Shown here one piece after another: positions 1-7,611 of a DNA stretch of 17,069 nt. The number at the start of each line of letters is the position of its first letter. Position 1 is the stretch's first letter. Under the pieces are notes generated by a model. That model saw only the letters and a list, made by a program, of their open reading frames with translations, was not told the DNA's origin and did no database searches. The DNA is taken from positions 1 to 17,069 of the forward strand of contig JAYSTY010000305.1 in assembly GCA_043719385.1 (NCBI GenBank), written 5' to 3'. This DNA is from JAFDVL01 sp043719385 (GTDB lineage: Bacteria; Acidobacteriota; Blastocatellia; RBC074). The position numbers and the translations under genes are program-made.

Positions 1-30
1 ATGATAAACATTCTTGCAACAAAATAATTA

Positions 31-1155
31 TTAGTCTGCCACAGAGGCCATAGACTTTTGCTCGTTTTCCTCTGATCCACCGGAACGAACGCCCTTTAAT
101 TGAAGTTTCAAATCATCCGCGTTGGTTGCGCCTAAAACGGCTTCGGTGTAGGAAATCAACCCCTGGCAATAAAGATCATACAGTGATTGATCGAAAGTTT
201 GCATGCCATATTGCGTGCGGCCTTTGGCAATCGCATCCCGAATATGTCTGGTCTTTTCAGGGAAGCAAATAGATTCTCGAATCATTTCGGTCGAGCGTAA
301 AACTTCAACGGCTGGCACTCGGGATTTTCCATCTACTGAACGTATCAGGCGCATCGAAACTACCGCTTTGAGAACGCTGGCAAGTTGCAGGCGGATGCCT
401 TGTTGCTGATAAGGCGGAAAAACCGAAACAATGCGCTGAATGGTTTCCGTCGTATCAACTGTGTGCAGGGTAGAAAGCACCAGATGTCCTGTTTCCGCCG
501 CCATTAACGCCGTTTCAATCGTTTCGTGATCGCGCATTTCGCCAACTAAAATAACGTCCGGGTCCTGGCGTAAAGTACCGCGCAAAGCTGATTGAAAGCT
601 GACGGCATCAACTTCGATTTCGCGCTGAATAATAAAAGATTTTTTGTCTTTGTGCAGAAATTCTATCGGGTCTTCGATGGTAATAATATGACAATTGCGC
701 GTGTTATTAATCTGGTCAATCAGGGCCGCCAACGTCGTGGATTTCCCGGAACCGGTTGAGCCGGTGACCAGGATCAGGCCGCGTCGCTCTTCGGCGATGG
801 CATCCAGCACCGACGGTAATTTCAACTCTTTCGCCGTTTTCACGCCGGTGGCAATAATACGAAAAACCAGACCGACAGTGCCGCGTTGCTGATGGACATT
901 ACAGCGAAACCGTCCCAGTCCCGGCACACTATACGCCACATCAATTTCGGCATTTTCCTTGAACCGTTCCTTTTGCTTATTATTCATCACCGCAAAAGAA
1001 ATGGTTAAGGTGTCTTCCTGCGTCAGACGATGCCAGGCGCGCACCGGGCGCATTTCGCCGTTGACACGAATCGCGGGTAAACAACCGGTTTTCAGATGTA
1101 AGTCTGAAGCGCCTTCCCGCACAGCTAAAGTTAGCAAATCATCAATAGTTGGCAT
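31..1155 (-). CDS. pilT: Type IV pilus retraction ATPase, PilT/PilU family
   Basis: This is a 374-residue protein of normal PilT length. The family consists of hexameric cytoplasmic ATPases at the base of type IV pili that power pilin disassembly, pilus retraction and twitching motility. Visible are an N-terminal PAS-like domain (about 1-110), the Walker A motif GSTGSGKST (132-140), the Asp box around IEDPIEF (160-166, with catalytic Glu161), the Walker B segment DPDVILVGEMRD (198-209) and the His box GHLVLSTLHT (223-232). The C-terminal GMQTFDQSL motif (317-325) is also typical. The start MPTIDDLL matches the family, although no strong ribosome binding site precedes it. No other pilus gene lies in the window, so it may be a solitary or secondary copy, and PilT cannot be told from PilU here. 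It is divergent from the propeller gene, and a sigma-70-like promoter lies about 80 nt upstream. Confidence 0.93.
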   Translation of the reverse strand: MPTIDDLLTLAVREGASDLHLKTGCLPAIRVNGEMRPVRAWHRLTQEDTLTISFAVMNNKQKERFKENAEIDVAYSVPGLGRFRCNVHQQRGTVGLVFRIIATGVKTAKELKLPSVLDAIAEERRGLILVTGSTGSGKSTTLAALIDQINNTRNCHIITIEDPIEFLHKDKKSFIIQREIEVDAVSFQSALRGTLRQDPDVILVGEMRDHETIETALMAAETGHLVLSTLHTVDTTETIQRIVSVFPPYQQQGIRLQLASVLKAVVSMRLIRSVDGKSRVPAVEVLRSTEMIRESICFPEKTRHIRDAIAKGRTQYGMQTFDQSLYDLYCQGLISYTEAVLGATNADDLKLQLKGVRSGGSEENEQKSMASVAD

Positions 1156-1236
1156 GAGCAGTATTAAGCTTCATTGCGGGGCTGGAAAAAAATTATTCAT
1201 CAGGGGGATGAGGTTAGATGGGTCAAAAACAGGTTG

Positions 1237-1266
1237 AATTTAACACGGGGTGAAAAGGACTGTCAA
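1237..1266 (-). promoter_or_regulatory. Candidate sigma-70 promoter for the PilT gene
   Basis: Read on the minus strand, a perfect -35 box TTGACA (1266-1261) is followed after 18 nt by TAAATT (1242-1237), which matches four of six -10 positions. Shifting one base gives TTAAAT at 17-nt spacing with an equal match. It lies about 80 nt upstream of the PilT start codon inside the 278-nt divergent intergenic region. The -35 match is seen directly; activity is inferred. Confidence 0.45.
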
Positions 1267-1433
1267 TAAAGTGTTTTTTCAAGGATGACAAAGTGAGGTA
1301 AGATAGACGTTGTTAATGTTGTGTTGCTCCACCCGGCTGGCAACTTTTTGATGATCTTTCACCTCAAATCGCTGGTTATGTTTTTTCACTGCACGAGATC
1401 ATTTATCATTATTTGTTCAGGAGTTAATTATTA

Positions 1434-3749
1434 ATGGGCATCGGCACACAGATAAGATTCGTTTCTCCAGGTTTCTGGCTGGCAATTCTGCTCGGCTTCG
1501 TTAGTATTTTTTCTGCCCAGGCGCAAACGCAGGTGGCGCTGGACACCGACGCTGCTCACCCTGGCGTCAGTATTTCTACCAGCGCGTTAATTACTGCCAT
1601 CGAAACGTCCTCAACCGTCACCTTCGGTCAGGAGCGGGTCTGGAAAATGACCGGGCCATTTGGCGGTGATGTCGCCTCGCTCGCCATTGATCCCCGTAAT
1701 TCACAGCGGATTTTTGTCGGTACAAACGATGGTCAATTATTTCGCTCAACGGATGAGGGCGTCACGTGGCAAAGAGTAAAACCTGGTCTTAACGCTTCCG
1801 GGTACGCACTGAAAGCAATTCTCTTCGATGTCGAAAAACCCAATGTCCTTTACGTCGGCTCCAACCAAATCAAAGATGCTGCCGACGATGCTTCCGGGGG
1901 AGCCATGTTTGTCAGTGCCAATGGCGGTGATAGCTGGCGTGAAATTGAAGCGCTGCGCGGTCGCTCAATTCGTAACCTGGTACAATCTTCCAAAGAACCA
2001 AATGTTTTATTAGTTGCCGCCCGCGATGGTATTTATCGCACGAAGGATCGGGGCGCGAACTGGGAACGTATCACGCCGGAAAATGATCCCGAATTACGCG
2101 GCTTCCATTCGGTCGGAGTTGATCCGCGCGATTCCAATGTAATTTATGTCGGCACGTGGCATCGTCCCTGGAAAACAACCGACGGCGGTTTGACCTGGAA
2201 ACTGGCGGGCTACAAAGAAAATGGCGTGATTGACGATTCGGATGTTTTCAGCATTCGCATTGACGAAACGAATCCCGACATCGTCCTGATTAGCGCGTGC
2301 AGCGGAATTTATCGCACGACCAATGCCGCCAATGACTGGACAAAAATTCAGGGAGTCCCTTTCACCAGTCGGCGCACCCACACAATTTATCAACATCCGA
2401 CACGACCCGAAATGATTTTCGCCGGTACGACCGAAGGTTTATGGCGCACGGTTGATAATGGAAAAAACTGGGCGTTGGTTTCATCCCGTCGTCAGGTCAT
2501 CAATGCCGTGGCCGTTCATCCTGAACAACCTGACCGGGTTTATATCGGCACTGAAGATGGCGGCATTCTGATTAGTACCAATGGCGGCGAATCATTTGAG
2601 CCAAGCAATCTCGGCTTTATTAATCGTCAGATCAGAGTTGTCATGCACGACCGCACCGAACGCGGGCGCATTTATGCCGGTATAATTTTTGACAGCACAA
2701 ACGGCGGATTATTTGTCAGTGAAGATAACGGCTTAACCTGGCAACAATCTTCGCGCGGCATGGGCATCAGCGATGTTTATTCGCTGCAACAATCCACCGA
2801 GCACCCGGAAACGCTGTATGCCGGGACGAACAAAGGGTTGTATCGCTCTGAGGATCGCGGCTTAAGCTGGGCCAAAGTCGTCAAGGTCACAGAACCCCTT
2901 GAACCACAACCGACAAAGAAACAAAGCGCCACCCCTAAAGAAAAAAATATTGTGCAGAAGCGGTTGCAAACTACCAAACCTGCGACAGCCGCTACGCCAG
3001 CAAAATCACGCAACCAGGCGGCTAAAAAACCAAAAGTTGAAACGCCTCCCGCCTCGCCTGATGATACGATTGATTTAAATAATCAGATTTACGCCATTGC
3101 CCAAATCTTTCCCCGCACGGCGGATGATGGGGCTGGCCTGATTGCAGCAACCTGGGACGGGCTGTTCATCACCCGCGATGAAAAGAAAGGCTGGAAGCAA
3201 CTTAAATTCGATAATGCCACTTACCCTTACTTTAATGTCGTCACCACCAGTCGCGCCGTTCCCGGCTTAATCCTGGTTGGGACAGTTGACGGTCTGTTTG
3301 TTTCTCGTGACAACGGTGAAAGCTTTGCGCCAATGCCCTTAGCCCCCACACCACGACGAGTGCAATCCATTGTTTTTGATCCACGCGAACCTGCGACAAT
3401 TTACGCAGGCACGAATGACGGTCTGTTCATTACCAATAATAGCGGACAAAGCTGGGAGCAGCGCGGTAATGGCCTGCGCACTTCAATAGATACCAGCGCC
3501 GTGCTGGTCAATCCGAATAATCCCGACGAAATATATGTTGGCGATCAACGCCAGGGGGGACTGTTCCATTCCGACAATAAAGGGCGCGCCTGGGAGCAGG
3601 TTGACACTTCACGCCTGCCCAGTAATCGGCTCAGGTCATTAAGCGCCGACCCCTTCGATGCCAGCGGAATCTGCCTCGGCTCATTTTCTGGCGGCGTGTA
3701 TGTGATGAATAAACAAATGTCCGGGAGAAAACGTCAAATCGGACAGTAA
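1434..3749 (+). CDS. Secreted Asp-box (VPS10/BNR-like) beta-propeller repeat protein
   Basis: This is a 771-residue protein with a Sec signal peptide (hydrophobic stretch about 13-27, likely cleavage after AQA at 28-30), so it is exported. I count about thirteen Asp-box repeats of the form S-x-D-x-G-x-x-W (for example RSTDEGVTW, KTTDGGLTW, SEDNGLTW, SRDNGESF), each preceded by a strand such as IYAGT or IYVGT. These build the blades of sortilin/sialidase-type propellers. About nine repeats precede and four follow a basic Lys/Pro/Ala/Thr-rich linker (about 483-542), so there may be two propellers joined by a flexible tether. No sialidase catalytic residues or anchor are evident, and the protein ends in a basic tail (MSGRKRQIGQ). 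ATG is preceded by AGGAG 10 nt upstream. Asp-box proteins of this type are usually annotated as glycosyl hydrolase or photosystem-stability-like. The actual role is unknown; ligand binding or surface scaffolding is inference. Confidence 0.85.
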   Translation: MGIGTQIRFVSPGFWLAILLGFVSIFSAQAQTQVALDTDAAHPGVSISTSALITAIETSSTVTFGQERVWKMTGPFGGDVASLAIDPRNSQRIFVGTNDGQLFRSTDEGVTWQRVKPGLNASGYALKAILFDVEKPNVLYVGSNQIKDAADDASGGAMFVSANGGDSWREIEALRGRSIRNLVQSSKEPNVLLVAARDGIYRTKDRGANWERITPENDPELRGFHSVGVDPRDSNVIYVGTWHRPWKTTDGGLTWKLAGYKENGVIDDSDVFSIRIDETNPDIVLISACSGIYRTTNAANDWTKIQGVPFTSRRTHTIYQHPTRPEMIFAGTTEGLWRTVDNGKNWALVSSRRQVINAVAVHPEQPDRVYIGTEDGGILISTNGGESFEPSNLGFINRQIRVVMHDRTERGRIYAGIIFDSTNGGLFVSEDNGLTWQQSSRGMGISDVYSLQQSTEHPETLYAGTNKGLYRSEDRGLSWAKVVKVTEPLEPQPTKKQSATPKEKNIVQKRLQTTKPATAATPAKSRNQAAKKPKVETPPASPDDTIDLNNQIYAIAQIFPRTADDGAGLIAATWDGLFITRDEKKGWKQLKFDNATYPYFNVVTTSRAVPGLILVGTVDGLFVSRDNGESFAPMPLAPTPRRVQSIVFDPREPATIYAGTNDGLFITNNSGQSWEQRGNGLRTSIDTSAVLVNPNNPDEIYVGDQRQGGLFHSDNKGRAWEQVDTSRLPSNRLRSLSADPFDASGICLGSFSGGVYVMNKQMSGRKRQIGQ

Positions 3750-3782
3750 GACGCTGTTAGCATTGCGATAATCCTTAAGCGC

Positions 3783-3819
3783 AAAAAGGCGCTGGTTCAG
3801 ATTGAACCAGCGCCTTTTT
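3783..3819. terminator. Bidirectional Rho-independent terminator between convergent genes
   Basis: A perfect 17-bp stem with a 3-nt loop (GAT) spans 3783-3799 and 3803-3819. The arms begin with AAAAA and end with TTTTT, so each strand reads a GC-rich hairpin running into a T tract. It lies 34 nt after the propeller stop codon and 20 nt from the end of the convergent sigma-54 regulator gene, so it can serve both. Confidence 0.93.
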
Positions 3820-3838
3820 AAGTTAATGTCATTGTCTG

Positions 3839-5386
3839 TCAGGCACCTGTTTCCGCCGCCATCTCCTCCCATGTCTCATCTTCTCCGGCGCTCTGCGGTT
3901 GATGCAGGTGATGTTTTCTGAGCATGTGATAAAGGCGCGGACGGTACACACCCAGCAGGTTCGCGGCGGCTTGTTTATTACCACGCGTGCGCTCAAGCGC
4001 GGCGCTGACAATCGCGCCTTCCAATTCGTCGAAGATGTCCAGGCGTTCGCCGCCCGTTTTCACCTCCGGTACTTTACTGACAATCAGGCGTCCCAATTGT
4101 TTGAAGAGCGGCTCGTCCTGATTAATCGGCGGCGATACAGCGCCATTTACTGACGGCTTGATCAGACCGGCCTGGGGTAGTGGCTCTGGCACAGGCACCG
4201 GAGCAACAGCAACAGGGCTATCCCGGAAAGGTAACGCCTCGGCCTCAATCGTATCGCCTTTGCAGAGCAGGACTCCGCGTTCGATCACGTTTTGTAATTC
4301 GCGGACGTTACCAGGCCACGCATACGCCAGCATCCGTTCATAAGCTGGTTGCGAAATCTTTTGCACCTGGCGCTCATATTTTTGGGCATACACGCGCAAA
4401 AAATATTCTGCCAAATGCAAAATATCTTCCGCCCGTTCGCGTAAAGGAGGAACACGAATCTCAATGGTATTGATGCGGTAATACAAGTCCTCGCGCAAAT
4501 GTCCATCGTTGATGGCATCACGCGGTTCCCGGTTCGTCGCGGAAATTAGCCGAAAATCCGCTTCCAGCGCTTTCTCGCTGCCCAGACGATAATAGACACG
4601 CTCCTGTAAGACACGCAGTAATTTCGGTTGCAACTCCACCGGCATCTCACCGATTTCATCCAGCATCAGGCTGCCGCCCGTGGCCTGACCGATCAACCCA
4701 TTCTTTTCGGCTGAAGCTCCAGTAAAAGCGCCTTTGGTGTGACCGAACAGTTCGGATTCAATCAACTCTTTCGGCAAGGCGGAACAGTTAATTTTGACGA
4801 AGTTTTTTTTGGCACGCAGGCTTTTGTAATGAATCGCATTGGCAATCAGCTCTTTGCCCGTGCCGGATTCCCCAACCACCATGATGTTGGCATCGGATTC
4901 CGCGACGCGATCAATCATCTCGTACACATTCTGCATCGCTTTACTACTGCCGATGATATTGAAATATGAATCGCGGGCTTTGAGCTTGCTGCGTAATTGC
5001 GTGATTTCTTCGGCCTGCTGACCGCGTTCCAGCGCCTTTTCAACCAGGGCCAGCAACTCTTCATACTCGACGGGTTTTTCGATGAAATAAAAGGCTCCGG
5101 CTTTGATGGCATCAATCGCCCCGGTCACAGAACTGAACCCGGTGATCATAATAATTTCAAGGCTGGGAGCGATGTCTTTAAGCCTTCTGACCAGTTCAAT
5201 ACCGTTTATATCAGGCAGATTCAAATCTGTCAGAGCAACGTCAAAATGTTGCTCACTGACCAGCTTCAACCCGGCGTTACCACTGTCCGCCGCAGTCACA
5301 GAATACCCCTGTTCTTCAAGCTGGTAACGGGTCAGGTCCACCATTGACGGGTCATCATCAATCAGTAAGATGCTTGCATTTTTCAT
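3839..5386 (-). CDS. NtrC/AtoC-type sigma-54-dependent response regulator
   Basis: This 515-residue regulator activates sigma-54 RNA polymerase. Its receiver domain spans 1-120 with acidic pocket Asp10/Asp11, phospho-acceptor Asp54, Thr82 and Lys104 all present. The AAA+ domain spans about 144-380 with Walker A GESGTGKE (172-179), the sigma-54-contacting loop GAFTGA (219-224), Walker B with Asp243/Glu244, and the sensor-II region WPGNVREL (357-364). A Pro/Ala/Val-rich linker (about 390-420) follows, then a Fis-type helix-turn-helix (about 466-492, GNKQAAANLLGV) and an acidic tail. CAGGAG sits 8 nt before ATG, fixing the start. It lies 67 nt downstream of a hybrid kinase gene in the same direction, probably in one transcript, and is the only DNA-binding output in the kinase block. 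The linker and acidic tail make it somewhat longer than typical family members. The target promoters are unknown. Confidence 0.95.
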   Translation of the reverse strand: MKNASILLIDDDPSMVDLTRYQLEEQGYSVTAADSGNAGLKLVSEQHFDVALTDLNLPDINGIELVRRLKDIAPSLEIIMITGFSSVTGAIDAIKAGAFYFIEKPVEYEELLALVEKALERGQQAEEITQLRSKLKARDSYFNIIGSSKAMQNVYEMIDRVAESDANIMVVGESGTGKELIANAIHYKSLRAKKNFVKINCSALPKELIESELFGHTKGAFTGASAEKNGLIGQATGGSLMLDEIGEMPVELQPKLLRVLQERVYYRLGSEKALEADFRLISATNREPRDAINDGHLREDLYYRINTIEIRVPPLRERAEDILHLAEYFLRVYAQKYERQVQKISQPAYERMLAYAWPGNVRELQNVIERGVLLCKGDTIEAEALPFRDSPVAVAPVPVPEPLPQAGLIKPSVNGAVSPPINQDEPLFKQLGRLIVSKVPEVKTGGERLDIFDELEGAIVSAALERTRGNKQAAANLLGVYRPRLYHMLRKHHLHQPQSAGEDETWEEMAAETGA

Positions 5387-5453
5387 AAGTTTCTCCTGGC
5401 TTATTTTCCCACCTAAATAGCTCTCAATCAGTTAAAGTAATTCGGCCCCACAA

Positions 5454-7574
5454 TTATCCAGCCGACACGCCCCTGCCCATCCGTCCGGTCAGCCCCGCAA
5501 TGACCATCGTTAACTCACTCGGCTCAACCGGCTTGGGGACATGCATCTGAAAGCCGGCGGATAAGGCCGCAATGCGATCTCTGGCACGCCCATAAGCCGT
5601 CAGCGCTATCGCAGGAAGCGGCTTACCACGTTCTATACTGAGGGCGCGGACACGCCGCATTAATTCATAGCCATCATTATCCGGCATGCCAATATCAGAT
5701 ACCATACAATCAAATAACAGGCCATCCGCCTGATTAAGCACCTCGATGGCCTCTGCTGCCGAGGCCGCAGTAGTTACCAGTGCACCCTGATGTTGTAACA
5801 TCAGCGCAATCAGGTCACGGGCATCGGCTTCATCGTCTACCACCAGAATGCGCAGGCCTTCCAGCACACGCAACAAATTCAGCCGCATATTGCTGTCAGC
5901 CTGAGCCGATTCATTTTCGCTGGCAGACGACCGCACCGCTCGCAGCGGCAGGTTGATCGTAAAATTCGCTCCCGATCCGGCCCCCGGACTGTCGGCGCTG
6001 ACCGTCCCACCATGCAACTCGACCAGATGCCGAACAAGGGCGAGGCCCAAACCAAGCCCGCTAAAACGACGCGTACTGGAACTATCAGCCTGATGAAAAC
6101 GGTCAAAGACATACGGCAGAAATTCGCGGTTGATGCCCTGGCCGGTGTCACTCACGGTCAATTGTAAATAAGGATCAACCCGCTTCAGTTTGATTATGAT
6201 GTGTCCATTATTGGGCGTAAATTTGACCGCATTTGAGACCAGATTCCAAACGACCTGTTGCAAACGTTCATGGTCGCCTGTGATGACATCGTTTGCAACC
6301 AGATACACGGTTTCAAAGATAATATTTTTGGCTTCCGCCGCCGGACGCATGGTATCAAGCGCTGCCTCGATCACCATCGTCAGGTCTAAGGGCTGCATAT
6401 CCAAACGTAATTTGCCACTGATAATGCGGGATGAATCCAGCAGGTCTTCGATCAATTGCTGCTGCGAGCGAGCGCTGCGTTCGATGACCTCAAGCGCGTG
6501 TGGCAACGTTTCAGGTTTGTATTTTCCGCTGCGCAGAATTTTAGCCCAGCCCAGCATCGCATTCAGCGGCGCACGCAATTCGTGCGAGACGAGCGCCAGA
6601 AATTCATCTTTGGTGCGATTCGCGGCTTCGGCTTCAGCATGTGCCTGTTGTTCGCGTTGCAGCAATCCTTCGCGCTCCTGCTGCGCCAATTTTTCCTCGG
6701 TGATGTCAGTGTTCGTCCCGAACCAGCGGGTAATTTTCCCGGCCTCGTCACGAATCGGCAAAGCCCGTGAGAGAAACCAGCGATATTCCCCTTCGCGGCT
6801 CCGCAGGGGAAATGTATCTTCCCAAATTTCTCCGGTATCCCAGGAATGCTGAAGGCGAGTAACCACCCGGTCAACATGATCGGGATGATGGACTTTTTGC
6901 CAGCCCCAGCCCTGCATTTCTTCCTGCGTCGTTCCGGTGTAATCAAACCAGCGCTGGTTGAACCAGAAAATCCAGCCCTGCGCATCCGCGATCCAGGCAA
7001 ACTGCGAAATGTTATCGGCCAGCAGGCGGAAGCGTACTTCACTTTCGCGCAATTGTTCGTCGGTGATTTTACGTTGCGTGATGTCAGTCGCCTGCACATA
7101 CACGCCCTGCACTGTCCCCGCAGCCGTCAGGTCAGGGACATATTGCGCCAGCATGACGCGGTTCCCTTCCGGCGTCTCAACTTCAGTCTCAAATGTTACT
7201 GACTCGCCGGACAGGGCGCGTTGCAGATATGGGGCGATGACCGAATAGCGGTCTCCGACTATTTCACGGACATGTTTGCCAATCATCTGGTGGCGTTCAA
7301 GCCCAAACGATTTTTCATAACTGGCGTTCACAAAAAGATAATGCAGATTGTGATCCAGATAAGAAATCAGGGCTGGCAGGTGATCAGTAATAGTATGCAA
7401 TTGTTCTGTGCGCACACGCCCGCTTTCCTGTGCCTGGCGCAACTGTGTGGCCACGCGTTGTTGGGCATCGAGTTCGTGTTGCAACGCCAGCACACGTTGT
7501 TCCAGTTCGTAGTGCCTGGCGGTCAATTCCTCATATTGCTGTTCGAGCTGTATCGGCGTGACAGTTTTTTCCAT
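5454..7574 (-). CDS. Hybrid histidine kinase, PAS-PAS-HisKA-HATPase-REC
   Basis: This 706-residue hybrid sensor kinase appears cytoplasmic, with no membrane segment. In order: an N-terminal coiled coil (about 5-55), PAS 1 (about 56-168), PAS 2 with PAC (about 180-295, WFGTNTDITEEK), a short coiled linker, HisKA with phospho-acceptor His331 (VSHELRAPL), HATPase_c with N box (Asn444/Asn448), DTGQG (476-480) and GLGLG (506-510), then a receiver (about 573-700) with Asp580/Asp581, acceptor Asp627, Thr659 and Lys681. I chose the ATG at 7574 because GAGAAGGA lies 7 nt upstream. An in-frame ATG at 7607 and an upstream start at 7658 have no such site, and the latter would overlap the preceding gene by 47 nt. 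It lies 37 nt after the previous kinase and 67 nt before the NtrC-type regulator. There is no HPt domain. The signal is unknown. Confidence 0.93.
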   Translation of the reverse strand: MEKTVTPIQLEQQYEELTARHYELEQRVLALQHELDAQQRVATQLRQAQESGRVRTEQLHTITDHLPALISYLDHNLHYLFVNASYEKSFGLERHQMIGKHVREIVGDRYSVIAPYLQRALSGESVTFETEVETPEGNRVMLAQYVPDLTAAGTVQGVYVQATDITQRKITDEQLRESEVRFRLLADNISQFAWIADAQGWIFWFNQRWFDYTGTTQEEMQGWGWQKVHHPDHVDRVVTRLQHSWDTGEIWEDTFPLRSREGEYRWFLSRALPIRDEAGKITRWFGTNTDITEEKLAQQEREGLLQREQQAHAEAEAANRTKDEFLALVSHELRAPLNAMLGWAKILRSGKYKPETLPHALEVIERSARSQQQLIEDLLDSSRIISGKLRLDMQPLDLTMVIEAALDTMRPAAEAKNIIFETVYLVANDVITGDHERLQQVVWNLVSNAVKFTPNNGHIIIKLKRVDPYLQLTVSDTGQGINREFLPYVFDRFHQADSSSTRRFSGLGLGLALVRHLVELHGGTVSADSPGAGSGANFTINLPLRAVRSSASENESAQADSNMRLNLLRVLEGLRILVVDDEADARDLIALMLQHQGALVTTAASAAEAIEVLNQADGLLFDCMVSDIGMPDNDGYELMRRVRALSIERGKPLPAIALTAYGRARDRIAALSAGFQMHVPKPVEPSELTMVIAGLTGRMGRGVSAG

Positions 7575-7581
7575 GGAAGAG

Positions 7582-7589
7582 TCCTTCTC
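7582..7589 (-). promoter_or_regulatory. Ribosome binding site that sets the start of the PAS-PAS hybrid kinase
   Basis: GAGAAGGA on the minus strand lies 7 nt upstream of the ATG at 7574, within the 37-nt gap after the previous kinase's TAG. The two alternative upstream starts in the same frame have no comparable site. Confidence 0.75.
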
Positions 7590-7611
7590 GCGCGCAGTTT
7601 TTTTCATTATT

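Noticed and set aside
1336..1352. Possible sigma-54 (-24/-12) promoter before the propeller gene
   Set aside because: TGGCAACTTTTTGAT has GG but the spacing to the -12 element is one base short and GC is replaced by GA.
6190..6852. 220-codon plus-strand open frame
   Set aside because: Antisense to the HisKA/HATPase region of the PAS-PAS kinase; composition is typical of a reversed coding strand.
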